From: Reyranella soli
Lineage (GTDB): Bacteria; Pseudomonadota; Alphaproteobacteria; Reyranellales; Reyranellaceae
Reading direction: 5' to 3'
Length of the DNA stretch: 43,661 bases
NCBI RefSeq assembly: GCF_007992495.1
Contig: NZ_BKAJ01000120.1
Coordinates: 1 to 43,661 of the forward strand
Shown here: positions 15,244-23,212 of the stretch, in pieces
Position numbering within the stretch: the first letter of the stretch is position 1
Layout: each line of letters starts with the position of its first letter
Program-made: the position numbers and the translations under genes
The notes under the pieces: generated by a model
Told to the model about the DNA's origin: nothing
Databases searched by the model: none
Seen by the model: only the letters and a program-made list of their open reading frames with translations

Positions 15244-15960
15244 ATGTCGCGATGGTATTGGACCGCAGCCCTGTGCTGCGGTGTCCTGCTCGGTCACGCG
15301 GAAGTATCGAGAGTTGAAGCGCAGGGCGGTGGTGTCGCCGGCGCGGTTGGCGGAGCGGTCGGTGGCGCCGCGGGCGCCGTCGGCGCTGCCGTAGGAGCCG
15401 TTGGAAGCACAGCCGGAGCGGCGGTCGGCGCTGTCGGTAGCGCCGTCGGTGGTGTTGGTGCAGCTGTGAGCGGCGGCGGCGCAGGCAGCGGCGGAGCCGG
15501 CAGCAGCGGTGGCGCTGCCGGCGCGGGCGCCGGCGCTGGAGCAGGCAGTTCCGGTGCGAGCAGCGCCGCCGGTTCAGGTAGCAGTTCGGGCAGCGGTTCG
15601 GGCAGCAGCGGCTCTGGCGCCGCCGGTGGCAGCAGCGCAAGCGCCAGCAGTGGACCCGGCAGCACCGCGAGCAGTGCAACGGCCGGCACCGGCACGGCAG
15701 GATCGCAGAATCTTTCCGGCGGGATTTCCATCGGACTGGCGAGCAGCGCGGCGACACCGGGAAGCGGGCCGAGCGGCGGGAGCTCGATGACAGGCCAAGC
15801 CTGGCCGGTCTTCTCGGGCTCGACGCCAAGGTCGACGGAACCCTCGAAGCAGCCCTTCTCCATGCAGGCGGTCTATTTCCGGCCCGATCAGTTCAAGAGC
15901 AAGGCGGACTGCCTGACCGCCGCGGCAGGCAAGCGTCTGCCGCTCGAGGTTTGCCGGTGA
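15244..15960 (+). CDS. secreted Gly/Ala/Ser-rich low-complexity protein
   Basis: A 238-residue exported protein with a signal peptide (WYWTAALCCGVLLGHAEVSRVEA). About 130 residues of Gly/Ala/Val and then Gly/Ser/Ala repeats follow, such as GAVGGAVGGAAGAVGAAVGAV and GSGSSSGSGSGSSGSG. The non-repetitive tail (about 180-238) contains FRPDQFKSKADCLTAAAG and ends LPLEVCR, with two cysteines that may pair. The tail looks like a genuine folded unit. An AGGTG-type ribosome site lies about 10 nt before the ATG. The gene abuts the TonB-like gene, so they are probably co-expressed. It could be a surface or cell-wall linker protein; the function is unknown. Confidence 0.72.
   Translation: MSRWYWTAALCCGVLLGHAEVSRVEAQGGGVAGAVGGAVGGAAGAVGAAVGAVGSTAGAAVGAVGSAVGGVGAAVSGGGAGSGGAGSSGGAAGAGAGAGAGSSGASSAAGSGSSSGSGSGSSGSGAAGGSSASASSGPGSTASSATAGTGTAGSQNLSGGISIGLASSAATPGSGPSGGSSMTGQAWPVFSGSTPRSTEPSKQPFSMQAVYFRPDQFKSKADCLTAAAGKRLPLEVCR
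15320..15700 (+). repeat. low-complexity GC-rich coding repeat
   Basis: Short imperfect repeats of GGCGCNGTCGG- and GGCAGCGG-type triplet runs encode the Gly/Ala/Val and Gly/Ser blocks of the secreted protein. The units vary in length and have no spacers, so this is a slippage-prone coding repeat and not a CRISPR array. Confidence 0.7.
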
Positions 15961-15968
15961 GGCAAGCG

Positions 15969-16700
15969 ATGGCCACAGAAGATAGGCAGCCCCCGCAGTG
16001 GGTGGCGGCCCTCTGGGCTTCGTCTTGCCTCCACATGATTCTCGTCGGCGCGCTGCAGCCCGCGCCGCTGCCGATGGATGATCGCTTCTCGCAACGTGCG
16101 ATCGAAGTGACGGTGGAAAGGGCGGCGCCACCACCCGCCTTCCCCGCGGCAACGCCAATGGCAGACAGCGGCAGCCTGCACCCAGGGCCACCGATCGATT
16201 CCGTACCGAGTGAGTTGCCGCCGTCCAGTTCCCTCCATCGACCCAACCTCGAGGAAGCGGTGATGCTGTCCCAGCCAGCGCCCGCTGTCAGCGCGCGTGA
16301 ACTGGCTTTTGCCGCACCTGCCGCCGTCCCACCTGTCCCGCACCAGCCGCCACAGAAGGCGATCACGCCGTCGACGTCCGCCCCCTCTTCCCCGGCCAGC
16401 CAGCGCCAGGCGCTGCAGGACTATGTGCTGCAAGTCGTTGGCAAGCTGTCGCATACGCGGTTCTACGTCGCTTCCCAAGCCAACCGAAACGAGGATGGCG
16501 TCGTCATTGCCCGCCTCACGGTTGCCCGTGACGGCGGACTGGTCGATCTGTCGCTGTCCAAGCAAAGCGGTTCGGCCGGAGTCGACAGCAGCGTCCTCGA
16601 CGCAATCCGCAAGGCGGCGCCCTTCGCGCCCCTGCCCAAGGCGTTCGCCGATAACCGGTTCACTTTCATCGTGCCGATCAACTACGCGCCGGAACGGTAG
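15969..16700 (+). CDS. TonB-like energy-transducer family protein
   Basis: A 243-residue protein with a short cytoplasmic start, a hydrophobic segment (about 10-27, WVAALWASSCLHMILVGAL), a long Pro/Ala/Ser-rich periplasmic spacer and a C-terminal TonB-type domain (about 145-243). The domain shows GVVIARLTVARDGGLVDLSLSKQ, then SSVLDAIRKAAPFAPLPKAF and the closing FTFIVPINY. TonB proteins pass proton-motive energy from ExbBD to outer-membrane receptors. Neither exbBD nor a receptor is adjacent, so it may be an accessory TonB. The ATG at 15969 and a GTG at 15957 (overlapping the previous stop as GTGA) both have GAGG upstream. Confidence 0.75.
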   Translation: MATEDRQPPQWVAALWASSCLHMILVGALQPAPLPMDDRFSQRAIEVTVERAAPPPAFPAATPMADSGSLHPGPPIDSVPSELPPSSSLHRPNLEEAVMLSQPAPAVSARELAFAAPAAVPPVPHQPPQKAITPSTSAPSSPASQRQALQDYVLQVVGKLSHTRFYVASQANRNEDGVVIARLTVARDGGLVDLSLSKQSGSAGVDSSVLDAIRKAAPFAPLPKAFADNRFTFIVPINYAPER

Positions 16701-16722
16701 AGCGCGTTACCTGGGAGACGTC

Positions 16723-17283
16723 ATGCGCCTTGTCGCTTCGCTGGCCTGCTTGGTTGCCTTGCTCACTGCTGCCGGAACGGCCGTCGGCCAGACCCAGCGA
16801 TACACCTGGAAGGACATGGACTGCCGACAATCGCGCATCGTCGCCTGGTCGGGATTGAAATGCAGGACCACCAATGTCGTGACCAGCGAAGGCAACATCG
16901 GCGCCTTCCGCCAGTGGGCCGCCTTCGGGACAAACCGCGACGGCTACTATGTGCATATGTTCTTCTGGGAGGCAGGGAACACCTACTCCTATCTGTCGGC
17001 TGACCAGACCACGGCCGACTTCCTGAAGTGGATGTTCGAGCATGGAAAAACCATCGCACAGGTCTCGGCCGTCACGCACTACAGCGATGCCGACTACGTG
17101 ACGTTCAGGGATGACAAGGACGGCCGCAGCTGCGCGGGCTTCCGCCGGCTCGGCAAGTTCCAGCGCGGCGGCTACGACTCGGTCACAGGCGGCATGGTCT
17201 GCGCGCCGGCCGGCAAAGCCATCGCCGCAAGCGACATCCCGACATTCATCGACAATGTGCGGCTGCAGGCGGCTGCCGATTGA
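16723..17283 (+). CDS. secreted protein of unknown function
   Basis: A 186-residue protein with a clear signal peptide (MRLVASLACLVALLTAAGTAVG, cleavage near QTQ). The mature part has four cysteines (DMDCRQS, LKCRTT, GRSCAGFR, GMVCAPAG) and many aromatic residues (YYVHMFFWEAGNTYSYL), suggesting a compact disulfide-bonded periplasmic domain. I do not recognise a family. A GGGAGA ribosome site lies about 6 nt before the ATG. It follows the TonB-like gene by 22 bp and is likely the last gene of that small operon, since a hairpin follows it. Confidence 0.8.
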   Translation: MRLVASLACLVALLTAAGTAVGQTQRYTWKDMDCRQSRIVAWSGLKCRTTNVVTSEGNIGAFRQWAAFGTNRDGYYVHMFFWEAGNTYSYLSADQTTADFLKWMFEHGKTIAQVSAVTHYSDADYVTFRDDKDGRSCAGFRRLGKFQRGGYDSVTGGMVCAPAGKAIAASDIPTFIDNVRLQAAAD

Positions 17284-17311
17284 ATCGATTCACGCTGTCG
17301 TCCTGACCAAG

Positions 17312-17343
17312 GCCCCGACCCAATTGGGTGAGGTGGTCGGGGC
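17312..17343 (+). terminator. hairpin after the secreted-protein gene
   Basis: The arms GCCCCGACC (17312-17320) and GGTCGGGGC (17335-17343) pair perfectly over 9 bp. The 14-nt loop itself can fold as part of ACCC-AATT-GGGT. The structure lies 28 bp after the stop codon of the secreted-protein gene. It lacks a T-run, so it would be a Rho-dependent or imperfect intrinsic terminator. Confidence 0.45.
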
Positions 17344-17388
17344 TGACCGCGACTTGTATGCTTTGCTCCCATAGTGCCAGGATACTGC

Positions 17389-17670
17389 ATGCTGTCGGAG
17401 AGCGATCCCAAACCGTTCTACATCCGCCATAACAAAGATGGCACCCGAGACGAGTACGTACTGCAGGATGGCTGGTCGGAAGTGCTCCACCGGCATGTCA
17501 CGCCTTGTGTGTATCGTTCAGGCGCCGACCGCGTTAGGGACGTGCGAACGTGGGAGGCCGACGAATTTTATGGCGAGAATAATGTTCCGCCGCGCGCGAA
17601 ACTCGCCCTTCAGAAACTTAGAGAAGCCGTTCAGAGAATGCGGGAAGTGAGTAGTGCCCACCGGACCTGA
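17389..17670 (+). CDS. hypothetical protein
   Basis: A 93-residue soluble, charged protein that I do not recognise. The N-terminal half is rich in aromatic and acidic residues (FYIRHNKDGTRDEYVLQDGW), and the C-terminal third is a helix (PPRAKLALQKLREAVQRMREV). Codon use is less GC-biased than its neighbours. The ATG at 17389 is preferred; a GTG at 17374 in frame would add five residues. There is no strong ribosome site. It lies between a hairpin and the convergent protease gene. It could be a small regulatory protein or a chance frame. Confidence 0.5.
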   Translation: MLSESDPKPFYIRHNKDGTRDEYVLQDGWSEVLHRHVTPCVYRSGADRVRDVRTWEADEFYGENNVPPRAKLALQKLREAVQRMREVSSAHRT

Positions 17671-17768
17671 AGGCCAGAAGCGCGACGCCGCCGCCCCAAG
17701 ACTGGTCCGCGCGGTCCCTACAAGAAGCGGGCGGAAATTTCAAACCGAGACAGTGCCGGCTAGACCGT

Positions 17769-20648
17769 TCACATCAGCCACCCCTGCCCCGACGCACTGG
17801 TGAAGTCGAGCTGCACGATCAGGTCGTTGAAGTCACGATCGCCGCCGCCGTACGTATCCTCCCAGCCCCATGTGTTGAGCCCGTAGTTCCAGAGGTGGCC
17901 GACCGACTGGCTGTTCACTTGCTCGTTGGCATGGGCGAAGGCCCAGAAGAATGCGCCGGTGGTCTGGTTGGTGAGCTTCATGGCGATAAAATCGCCGGCA
18001 TCGACGCCCACCAGCGCGGCCTGCTCGTAGTTGCCGTAGCCCGGGCCGCCGAGCGACGTGCCGCCTTGCGCCAGTTGATAGGCCCGCGCATCGGCGGCGG
18101 CGGCATAGGCTTCATGGCCCGGCCGCTTGCCGTCGATCGTGCCGGCAAGGTCGTCGACCCTGTAGAAGATGAGCGACAGGTCGTTCTCGCCGTTCTGGCG
18201 CACGCGCACCACGGCGATCTGGTCGTCTGCTCCACCGGCGGTCTCCGCCACCGCCACGGCACGCGCGACCCGCACCGCGCCGTCGTCCGACACGAAGTCG
18301 GCGAAGCCGAACGGCGAGCTGAGCGTCCCCTGTATGGCCTGTGCCGAGCCGCCGTTGATCGACACCGATACGTCCTGGCCCGACGCCACCACCGACTGCC
18401 CGATCCATCCCTGCGCCTGCTTGTCGAACAGCCGCACGAGATTGGGATCGAAATCGGACTGCAGGGACTGCTGCGCCAGCCGGTTGGTCCAGGCATAGGC
18501 ACCCGAAGCGTTGGTGCCGAAATCGAAGCCGCCTGCGCCCAGGCCGATGTCGATGGCGGCGCCGGAAGCGGACATCGCCTGGAACATCAGGCTCTGGTCG
18601 GCGCCGCTCTGCCAGCCGCCGCCGTCGGCATCGAGCATGTCGGGGCTGGTGCCGAACGACATCTGCGAATGGGCGATCGCGGTCAGCGCCCGCGCCAGCA
18701 GCGTGCCGTTGGGCGTGCCGAGGCCCGACGTCAGGTCGTAGCCCGCACCGGCCTCGTAGCCGAAGCCGGTCAACGTGATCGCCGTGCCGTCGCTGTCGAT
18801 GTGGCCGCCAAGGCGGTACGACGTGACGTTGTTGCCGAAGGTGACATCGTTGAACGAGGCCGGCGCGATCGCCGCGGCGATGTACAGCAGGTCGTTCATG
18901 TAGCCGAGGTTGGGCAGCCCCTGGTCCTCGAAGATGGTATCGATCTGCGCCACCAGCGACGCCCACATCGGTGTGGCGGCGCTGGTGCCGTCGGCCACGG
19001 CTAGGCCAAGCATGTTGGTTTGGGGCGTCGTGTACCACATGTTGCCGCCGGCATCGGCCGCCACGTCCGGCGCGCCTCGCCCCGTGCCGCCCCAGGGGCT
19101 GTGATTGACCGACGTCGGCGTCAATCCGAACGCCGTCTGGTACGACGGCGTCGGCTGGGTGACGTCGACCCCGCCGTCGCCGGCGCCGACGTCGTCTATG
19201 GCCGGGTCGATCGTGTGCCCGGAGATGGCATAGGTGTTCCATACCGCTTCGATCAGCAGGGTCCGCACGGCCTCGGACCCCGCCACGCCGCTGGGCAGCG
19301 TCATAAGGCCGCCTTCCATCAGCTGCCACAGCGTCGCCAGGTCGCCGGCCACAGCCAGCCCATAGAGCGCCTCGACCGTGTGGTCGTGCGGCGCCGCGGC
19401 CAGCGTCGTGATCGACGTGCCGCCCACCATCACCGCGTAGGCCGAGCTCAGCACTATGTTCTGGTTGGCGATGCCGTTGGTGAAGTTGTAGCTCGAGCCC
19501 CAGTCGTTGTTGGCGACGAACACCGAGATGTTGCGCAGCGCCGCGTCGATGAAGAGCTCGCGGATCGCACTGGCGAACGGCGACCCGGGCGCTGCCTGCT
19601 GGAAAATGCCGAACGAGGAGGAGACGACGGCAGGGTTGTTCACCTGGTCCCAGAATGCCGCCTGATAGGCGGTGACGCTGTTGGACGTCGCATGGTTGCC
19701 GAAGCCTGAGCCGGCATAGAGGCCCATCGTGCTATTGGGATTGGCCGAGGTGACCACGGCGACGTCGAGCGTGCGCTCGCCGGGATTGCCCATGGGCTCG
19801 GTGTAGTCCTGGCCGTTGTTGGCGACGACGTAATAGTCGCCCGGGGTCGACAGGCCGGCACGTTCGCGGAAAAGGTTCAACGCCTCCTGGAAGGTGCGCG
19901 TGAGCCCGGGCTGCATCACGTCGCCGGTCCCGGATTCCACGAGGCCAACCGTGGCCGTCGGCACGTCGATGCCCGTCAGCGGGAAATTGTAGAACCAGTT
20001 CGCCATCTCGCCGGCATAAGCCGACGACTCCCTGCCCGCAGCCAACAGCGCGTTGCCGATGCTCAACGGTCCGTCCGTCGGATGGACCGCGGCACCACGA
20101 GAGAGATCGTTGGGCGTGGCGGGATAGGTGCCCCACAGCGGCTGGCTGTCGAACCAGATGCCGGTCGCGCCGATCGTGTCGGGCAACGACAGCTCGCCCT
20201 CCCAATACTGGAGGTAGGCACCGGCGCCATAGAGCGTCTTGCCGAACAGATCGGTGAAATGCTGCGGCGTGAGCTGTACCCAGATCGTGCGCGATTCCAC
20301 CGAGCTGATGTAACCGTCGCTGCCGGCGGCATTGCCCAACAGCGGAATGCCGAGTGCGGTGAGCTCCGCCTGGGCGGCGGCATAGGCGGCGGGATCGGCG
20401 CCGTAGGTCGACCACAGCGTGCCGTTGTCCTCGAGCTGCTGCAGGGTCGTCTGGCGCGTCGCCCAGTTGCTCTGCAGCAGCGCCGTCGGATCGTTGGCGC
20501 GCGGCAGGATGAGAGCGACGTTGAGCGTCATGTCGCTGGGGACCGGCGCCCCCTGAATCTGATAGGCCTCCGCGACCGTGGTCGCCGTGGTGGTGTGGTA
20601 GCTGGTGAGGTCGAGGTACGTCGAGTTGGTCAGGGTGACGCGCGCCAT
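17769..20648 (-). CDS. S53 (sedolisin/kumamolisin) family serine protease with C-terminal DUF4114-like domain
   Basis: A 959-residue acid-type serine peptidase. A pro-kumamolysin-like activation region (about 35-135) is followed by the catalytic domain. Its Glu291 and Asp295 come from GERTLDVAVV, the oxyanion Asp382 from ANNDWGSS, and the nucleophile Ser556 from DGTSAATP. The spacing from Asp382 to Ser556 is longer than in kumamolisin, indicating an insert of roughly 50 residues. The calcium-site region is FNDVTFGNN ... GAGYDLTSGLGTPNG. The C-terminal 270 residues end WEDTYGGGDRDFNDLIVQLDF, the DUF4114 signature. No signal peptide is seen at MARVTLTNS, so a type I secretion route through the C-terminus is plausible. 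ATG 20648 is chosen over a GTG two codons upstream. Confidence 0.88.
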   Translation of the reverse strand: MARVTLTNSTYLDLTSYHTTTATTVAEAYQIQGAPVPSDMTLNVALILPRANDPTALLQSNWATRQTTLQQLEDNGTLWSTYGADPAAYAAAQAELTALGIPLLGNAAGSDGYISSVESRTIWVQLTPQHFTDLFGKTLYGAGAYLQYWEGELSLPDTIGATGIWFDSQPLWGTYPATPNDLSRGAAVHPTDGPLSIGNALLAAGRESSAYAGEMANWFYNFPLTGIDVPTATVGLVESGTGDVMQPGLTRTFQEALNLFRERAGLSTPGDYYVVANNGQDYTEPMGNPGERTLDVAVVTSANPNSTMGLYAGSGFGNHATSNSVTAYQAAFWDQVNNPAVVSSSFGIFQQAAPGSPFASAIRELFIDAALRNISVFVANNDWGSSYNFTNGIANQNIVLSSAYAVMVGGTSITTLAAAPHDHTVEALYGLAVAGDLATLWQLMEGGLMTLPSGVAGSEAVRTLLIEAVWNTYAISGHTIDPAIDDVGAGDGGVDVTQPTPSYQTAFGLTPTSVNHSPWGGTGRGAPDVAADAGGNMWYTTPQTNMLGLAVADGTSAATPMWASLVAQIDTIFEDQGLPNLGYMNDLLYIAAAIAPASFNDVTFGNNVTSYRLGGHIDSDGTAITLTGFGYEAGAGYDLTSGLGTPNGTLLARALTAIAHSQMSFGTSPDMLDADGGGWQSGADQSLMFQAMSASGAAIDIGLGAGGFDFGTNASGAYAWTNRLAQQSLQSDFDPNLVRLFDKQAQGWIGQSVVASGQDVSVSINGGSAQAIQGTLSSPFGFADFVSDDGAVRVARAVAVAETAGGADDQIAVVRVRQNGENDLSLIFYRVDDLAGTIDGKRPGHEAYAAAADARAYQLAQGGTSLGGPGYGNYEQAALVGVDAGDFIAMKLTNQTTGAFFWAFAHANEQVNSQSVGHLWNYGLNTWGWEDTYGGGDRDFNDLIVQLDFTSASGQGWLM

Positions 20649-20754
20649 GACCACGATGCTAAGGCACGAAACAACTCGGCGACAACCGGCGTCGATGCAA
20701 GGCGAGATGCGCGCAGCGAATTTCTGCAGTTACTGAGAGGAGAGTTGCGCTCGA

Positions 20755-21612
20755 TTACGAGGTCGTTGAAGTGGCCGCTCCAGGAAGAGCCGCACGTCTG
20801 TCGTGAACTGGCCCGGCGCCTGCAGCATGGAGAAGTGGGCTGACCTCCGGCTGCAACAGCAGGCCGGCATTGGGGATCTCGCGCGCCATGAACTCGGTGT
20901 TCTCTCGCTTGATCGCCTCGTCGTGGTCGGCGTCGACGATCCGTGTGTGCACCTTGATGGCGCCGAGATCGGCAGCGGTCCAATTCGGCTGGGTCGCCCA
21001 CATGGTGCTGATCTCGTCGACGAACTTCTTGTAGTCGCGCGGTGTCGCCGACAATGCCTCGTACTCCTTCTCGGCCCGCGCGATGAACTGGGTGAAGACG
21101 GGGCTCTTGTCGACGTCCTTCACGCCGCTGGGATCGGAGTTGGCGGCGAAGGCGAAGAGGCGCGAGACGCGGCCCGGGTGGCTCATCGCCCGGCTGAGCC
21201 CGATGATGGCGCCGTCGCTCCAGCCGACGATCGCCGCCTGCGGGATGCCGAGATGGTCCATCAGGCCGATCACGTCGGAGGCCATCAGCGTATAGCCGAA
21301 CGGCCGGCTGTCGCGCGTGCTGCGGCCATGCCCGCGGCTGTCCATGACGATCACGCGATGATCGCGTGCCAGCTCGGGCACCTGGTTGCCCCAATAGTTC
21401 GCGTTGGCGAGGCCGCCGTGCAGCAGGATCACCGGCGGGCCGCTGCCGAAGGTGGCGTACCAGATCGAGATGCCGTTGACCGGGGCGTGGCCGCTGGTTG
21501 TCGCCACGGGCAGCGACGGCGTCGGCGGCAGGGTCATCCAGCGCGGCACGGACTGTGCCGCGGCGGTCGAAACAATGAGCGCGGCGAACAGGCTCAGCAG
21601 GTAGGCTCGCAT
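20755..21612 (-). CDS. secreted alpha/beta hydrolase, C-terminus frameshifted
   Basis: A signal peptide (MRAYLLSLFAALIVSTAAAQ) leads into an alpha/beta hydrolase: oxyanion region LLHGGLANANYWG, nucleophile elbow GWSDGA and acid VDADHD. The expected catalytic-His segment is missing from this frame. Near 20837-20839 one base too many (a GGG run on the plus strand) shifts the reading, so the protein ends in an unrelated 24-residue tail. Without that base the sequence would continue EVSHFSMLQAPGQFTTDVR to a stop at 20730-20732 (293 residues). It is either a recent pseudogene or a sequencing error. It lies 52 bp downstream of the serine hydrolase gene, and its start lies in a perfect hairpin. Confidence 0.8.
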   Translation of the reverse strand: MRAYLLSLFAALIVSTAAAQSVPRWMTLPPTPSLPVATTSGHAPVNGISIWYATFGSGPPVILLHGGLANANYWGNQVPELARDHRVIVMDSRGHGRSTRDSRPFGYTLMASDVIGLMDHLGIPQAAIVGWSDGAIIGLSRAMSHPGRVSRLFAFAANSDPSGVKDVDKSPVFTQFIARAEKEYEALSATPRDYKKFVDEISTMWATQPNWTAADLGAIKVHTRIVDADHDEAIKRENTEFMAREIPNAGLLLQPEVSPLLHAAGAGPVHDRRAALPGAATSTTS

Positions 21613-21624
21613 GAGCGAGCCTAC
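21601..21624 (-). promoter_or_regulatory. perfect 10-bp hairpin enclosing the start codon of the alpha/beta hydrolase
   Basis: GTAGGCTCGC (21601-21610) and GCGAGCCTAC (21615-21624) form a perfect 10-bp inverted repeat with a 4-nt loop. In the minus-strand mRNA the AUG (21610-21612) lies at the loop edge, and the ribosome site GAGGTAGG overlaps the 5' arm. The structure would hide both from the ribosome, suggesting translational control, or coupling to translation or termination of the upstream gene. Confidence 0.65.
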
Positions 21625-21664
21625 CTCAGCGTCCGGGCCGAGAGCTATCCGGCGCTATCCGGCC

Positions 21665-22978
21665 CTACCCGGCTTTGGCCGCCCCCGCCGCCGGCGGCCG
21701 GCCGTTCTGGTAGACCGCGCCCTCGAAATCGCCGAAGACCTGCAGCGTCTTGGTGTCGGCGAAGGGCAGGATCTGGGTCAGGATCACGCCGGCCACCTTC
21801 TTTTTCGGATCGAGCCAGTAGTAGGTGTTGGCGAGGCCCGCCCAGGCGAGGCTGCCGGCGCTGCGTTTGCCGGGCACGTCCTGGGTGTTGATCATGTAGG
21901 CCAGCCCCCATTTCTTGACCATGCCAGGGAAGAACTCGGCGTCGTTGGTGAGGTCGGGCTGGGCGGTCTTGAGCAGGGTCACGTTGAGGTCGCCCATGCT
22001 GTTCTTGTTCACCAGGGCAACGGTTTCGGGTTTCAGGATCTGCGCCGTGCCGAGCTTGCCGTTGCCCAGGAGCGCGCGCAGGAACGAGAGGTAGTCGCGC
22101 CCCGTCGAGTAGAGGGCGCCGCCGCCCATGAAGAATTCCGGCGCCTGGGGCATGCCGAACTCGATGGGGCTGAGCTTGCCGTCGGCGCCGCGGGCATGGA
22201 CGCTCGCCAGGCGCGCCTGCTGGTCGGGCCGCAGGATGAAGCCGGTATCCTTCATGCCGAGCGGCGTGAAGATGCGCTCGCGCATGTAGCCGTCGAGCGA
22301 CATGCCGCTCACACGCTCGACCGCCTTGCCGGCCCAGTCGATGTTGATGCCGTACTCCCACTTCTCGCCGGGGTCGGCGATCATCGGCACCTTCAGCGCC
22401 TCGAGCTTGCAGGTGCCGATGCCAGGGACATTGGCCACCTTCATGTAGCGCTCGATGTCCTTGTTCCACAGGTCGTAGCTGAAGCCGGCCGTGTGGGTGA
22501 GGAGGTGCCGGAGCGTGATCGGCCGCTTGGGCGGTCGCAGCTTGGGCTTGCCCTCGGCGTCGAAGCCTTCCAGCACCTGCGCGGCGCTGAGCTCCATCAC
22601 GACGTCGCTGATCGGCTTGTCGAGGCTGAGCTTGCCCTGCTCGACCATCTGCATGGCGGCGATCGAGGTCAGCGCCTTGGTCATCGAGGCGATCCAGAAC
22701 ATGGTGTCCGGCGTCATCGCCGTGCCGGTCACGAGGTTGCGCTTGCCGAAGGCGCCTTCGTAGAAGACGCCCTTGTCGTCGGCGGCCGCCGCCACGACGC
22801 CGGGCACATCGCCCGACGTGACCGCGCCGTTCAGCACGGCGTCGATCTTGGCCTTGTCGGCCCGGGCCTCGCCCGGCCAGAACAAGGGCACGCCCGATGC
22901 CAGCAAGGCGCCGGCGCCGGCTTTGATCGCGGTTCTGCGTGTGACTGTGTTGGCTTGATTGTGCTTGCTGTCAGCCAT
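21665..22978 (-). CDS. serine hydrolase, beta-lactamase class C / esterase family, Tat-exported
   Basis: A 437-residue class C beta-lactamase-related hydrolase. The twin-arginine leader TRRTAIKAGAGALLASG indicates folded export through Tat. The catalytic motif S-x-x-K is SMTK (Ser98, Lys101). The second motif reads YGIN where YxN is expected. Further landmarks are LTLRHLLTHTAGFSY and GGGALYSTGRDYLSFLRALL. Such proteins are esterases, D-aminopeptidases or penicillin-binding-like rather than true lactamases. The ATG at 22976-22978 has a GGGAGGA site upstream. The alpha/beta hydrolase gene follows 52 bp later; three copies of a CTAYCCGG-type decamer lie between them. No resistance role is implied. 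Confidence 0.88.
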   Translation of the reverse strand: MADSKHNQANTVTRRTAIKAGAGALLASGVPLFWPGEARADKAKIDAVLNGAVTSGDVPGVVAAAADDKGVFYEGAFGKRNLVTGTAMTPDTMFWIASMTKALTSIAAMQMVEQGKLSLDKPISDVVMELSAAQVLEGFDAEGKPKLRPPKRPITLRHLLTHTAGFSYDLWNKDIERYMKVANVPGIGTCKLEALKVPMIADPGEKWEYGINIDWAGKAVERVSGMSLDGYMRERIFTPLGMKDTGFILRPDQQARLASVHARGADGKLSPIEFGMPQAPEFFMGGGALYSTGRDYLSFLRALLGNGKLGTAQILKPETVALVNKNSMGDLNVTLLKTAQPDLTNDAEFFPGMVKKWGLAYMINTQDVPGKRSAGSLAWAGLANTYYWLDPKKKVAGVILTQILPFADTKTLQVFGDFEGAVYQNGRPPAAGAAKAG

Positions 22979-23212
22979 CGTCCTGTCCTCCCACTGCCAT
23001 AAGGGACATCTCGTACGCGCTGCTATGTCGGCACTACCCGACAACTATAGCGCGTGCGCGGCGAACGGGCGATTGTACGCAGGTTGCAACTGTTGGGGGG
23101 CAAACCAGAATGCCAGACGAACCTATTCGTTCCTTAGGCAGGATGACGCGGTCATGATCGTGGCGATATCTGACATCAGCCGCTCTCACCCGCTAATAGC
23201 AACATGGCAGTT

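Noticed and set aside
15320..15700. CRISPR-like appearance of short repeats
   Set aside because: No unique spacers of even length; the repeats are in frame and encode Gly/Ala/Ser blocks.
21665..22978. True beta-lactamase
   Set aside because: Class C-related esterases share SxxK and this one has YGIN and a Tat leader; nothing points to antibiotic hydrolysis.
21611..23002. 463-codon plus-strand frame opposite the serine hydrolase
   Set aside because: It is antisense to a gene with a Tat leader and SxxK motif; its translation shows only GC-driven composition.
22979..23212. Gene in the gap after the serine hydrolase start
   Set aside because: Only shadow frames with no ribosome site; treated as intergenic.
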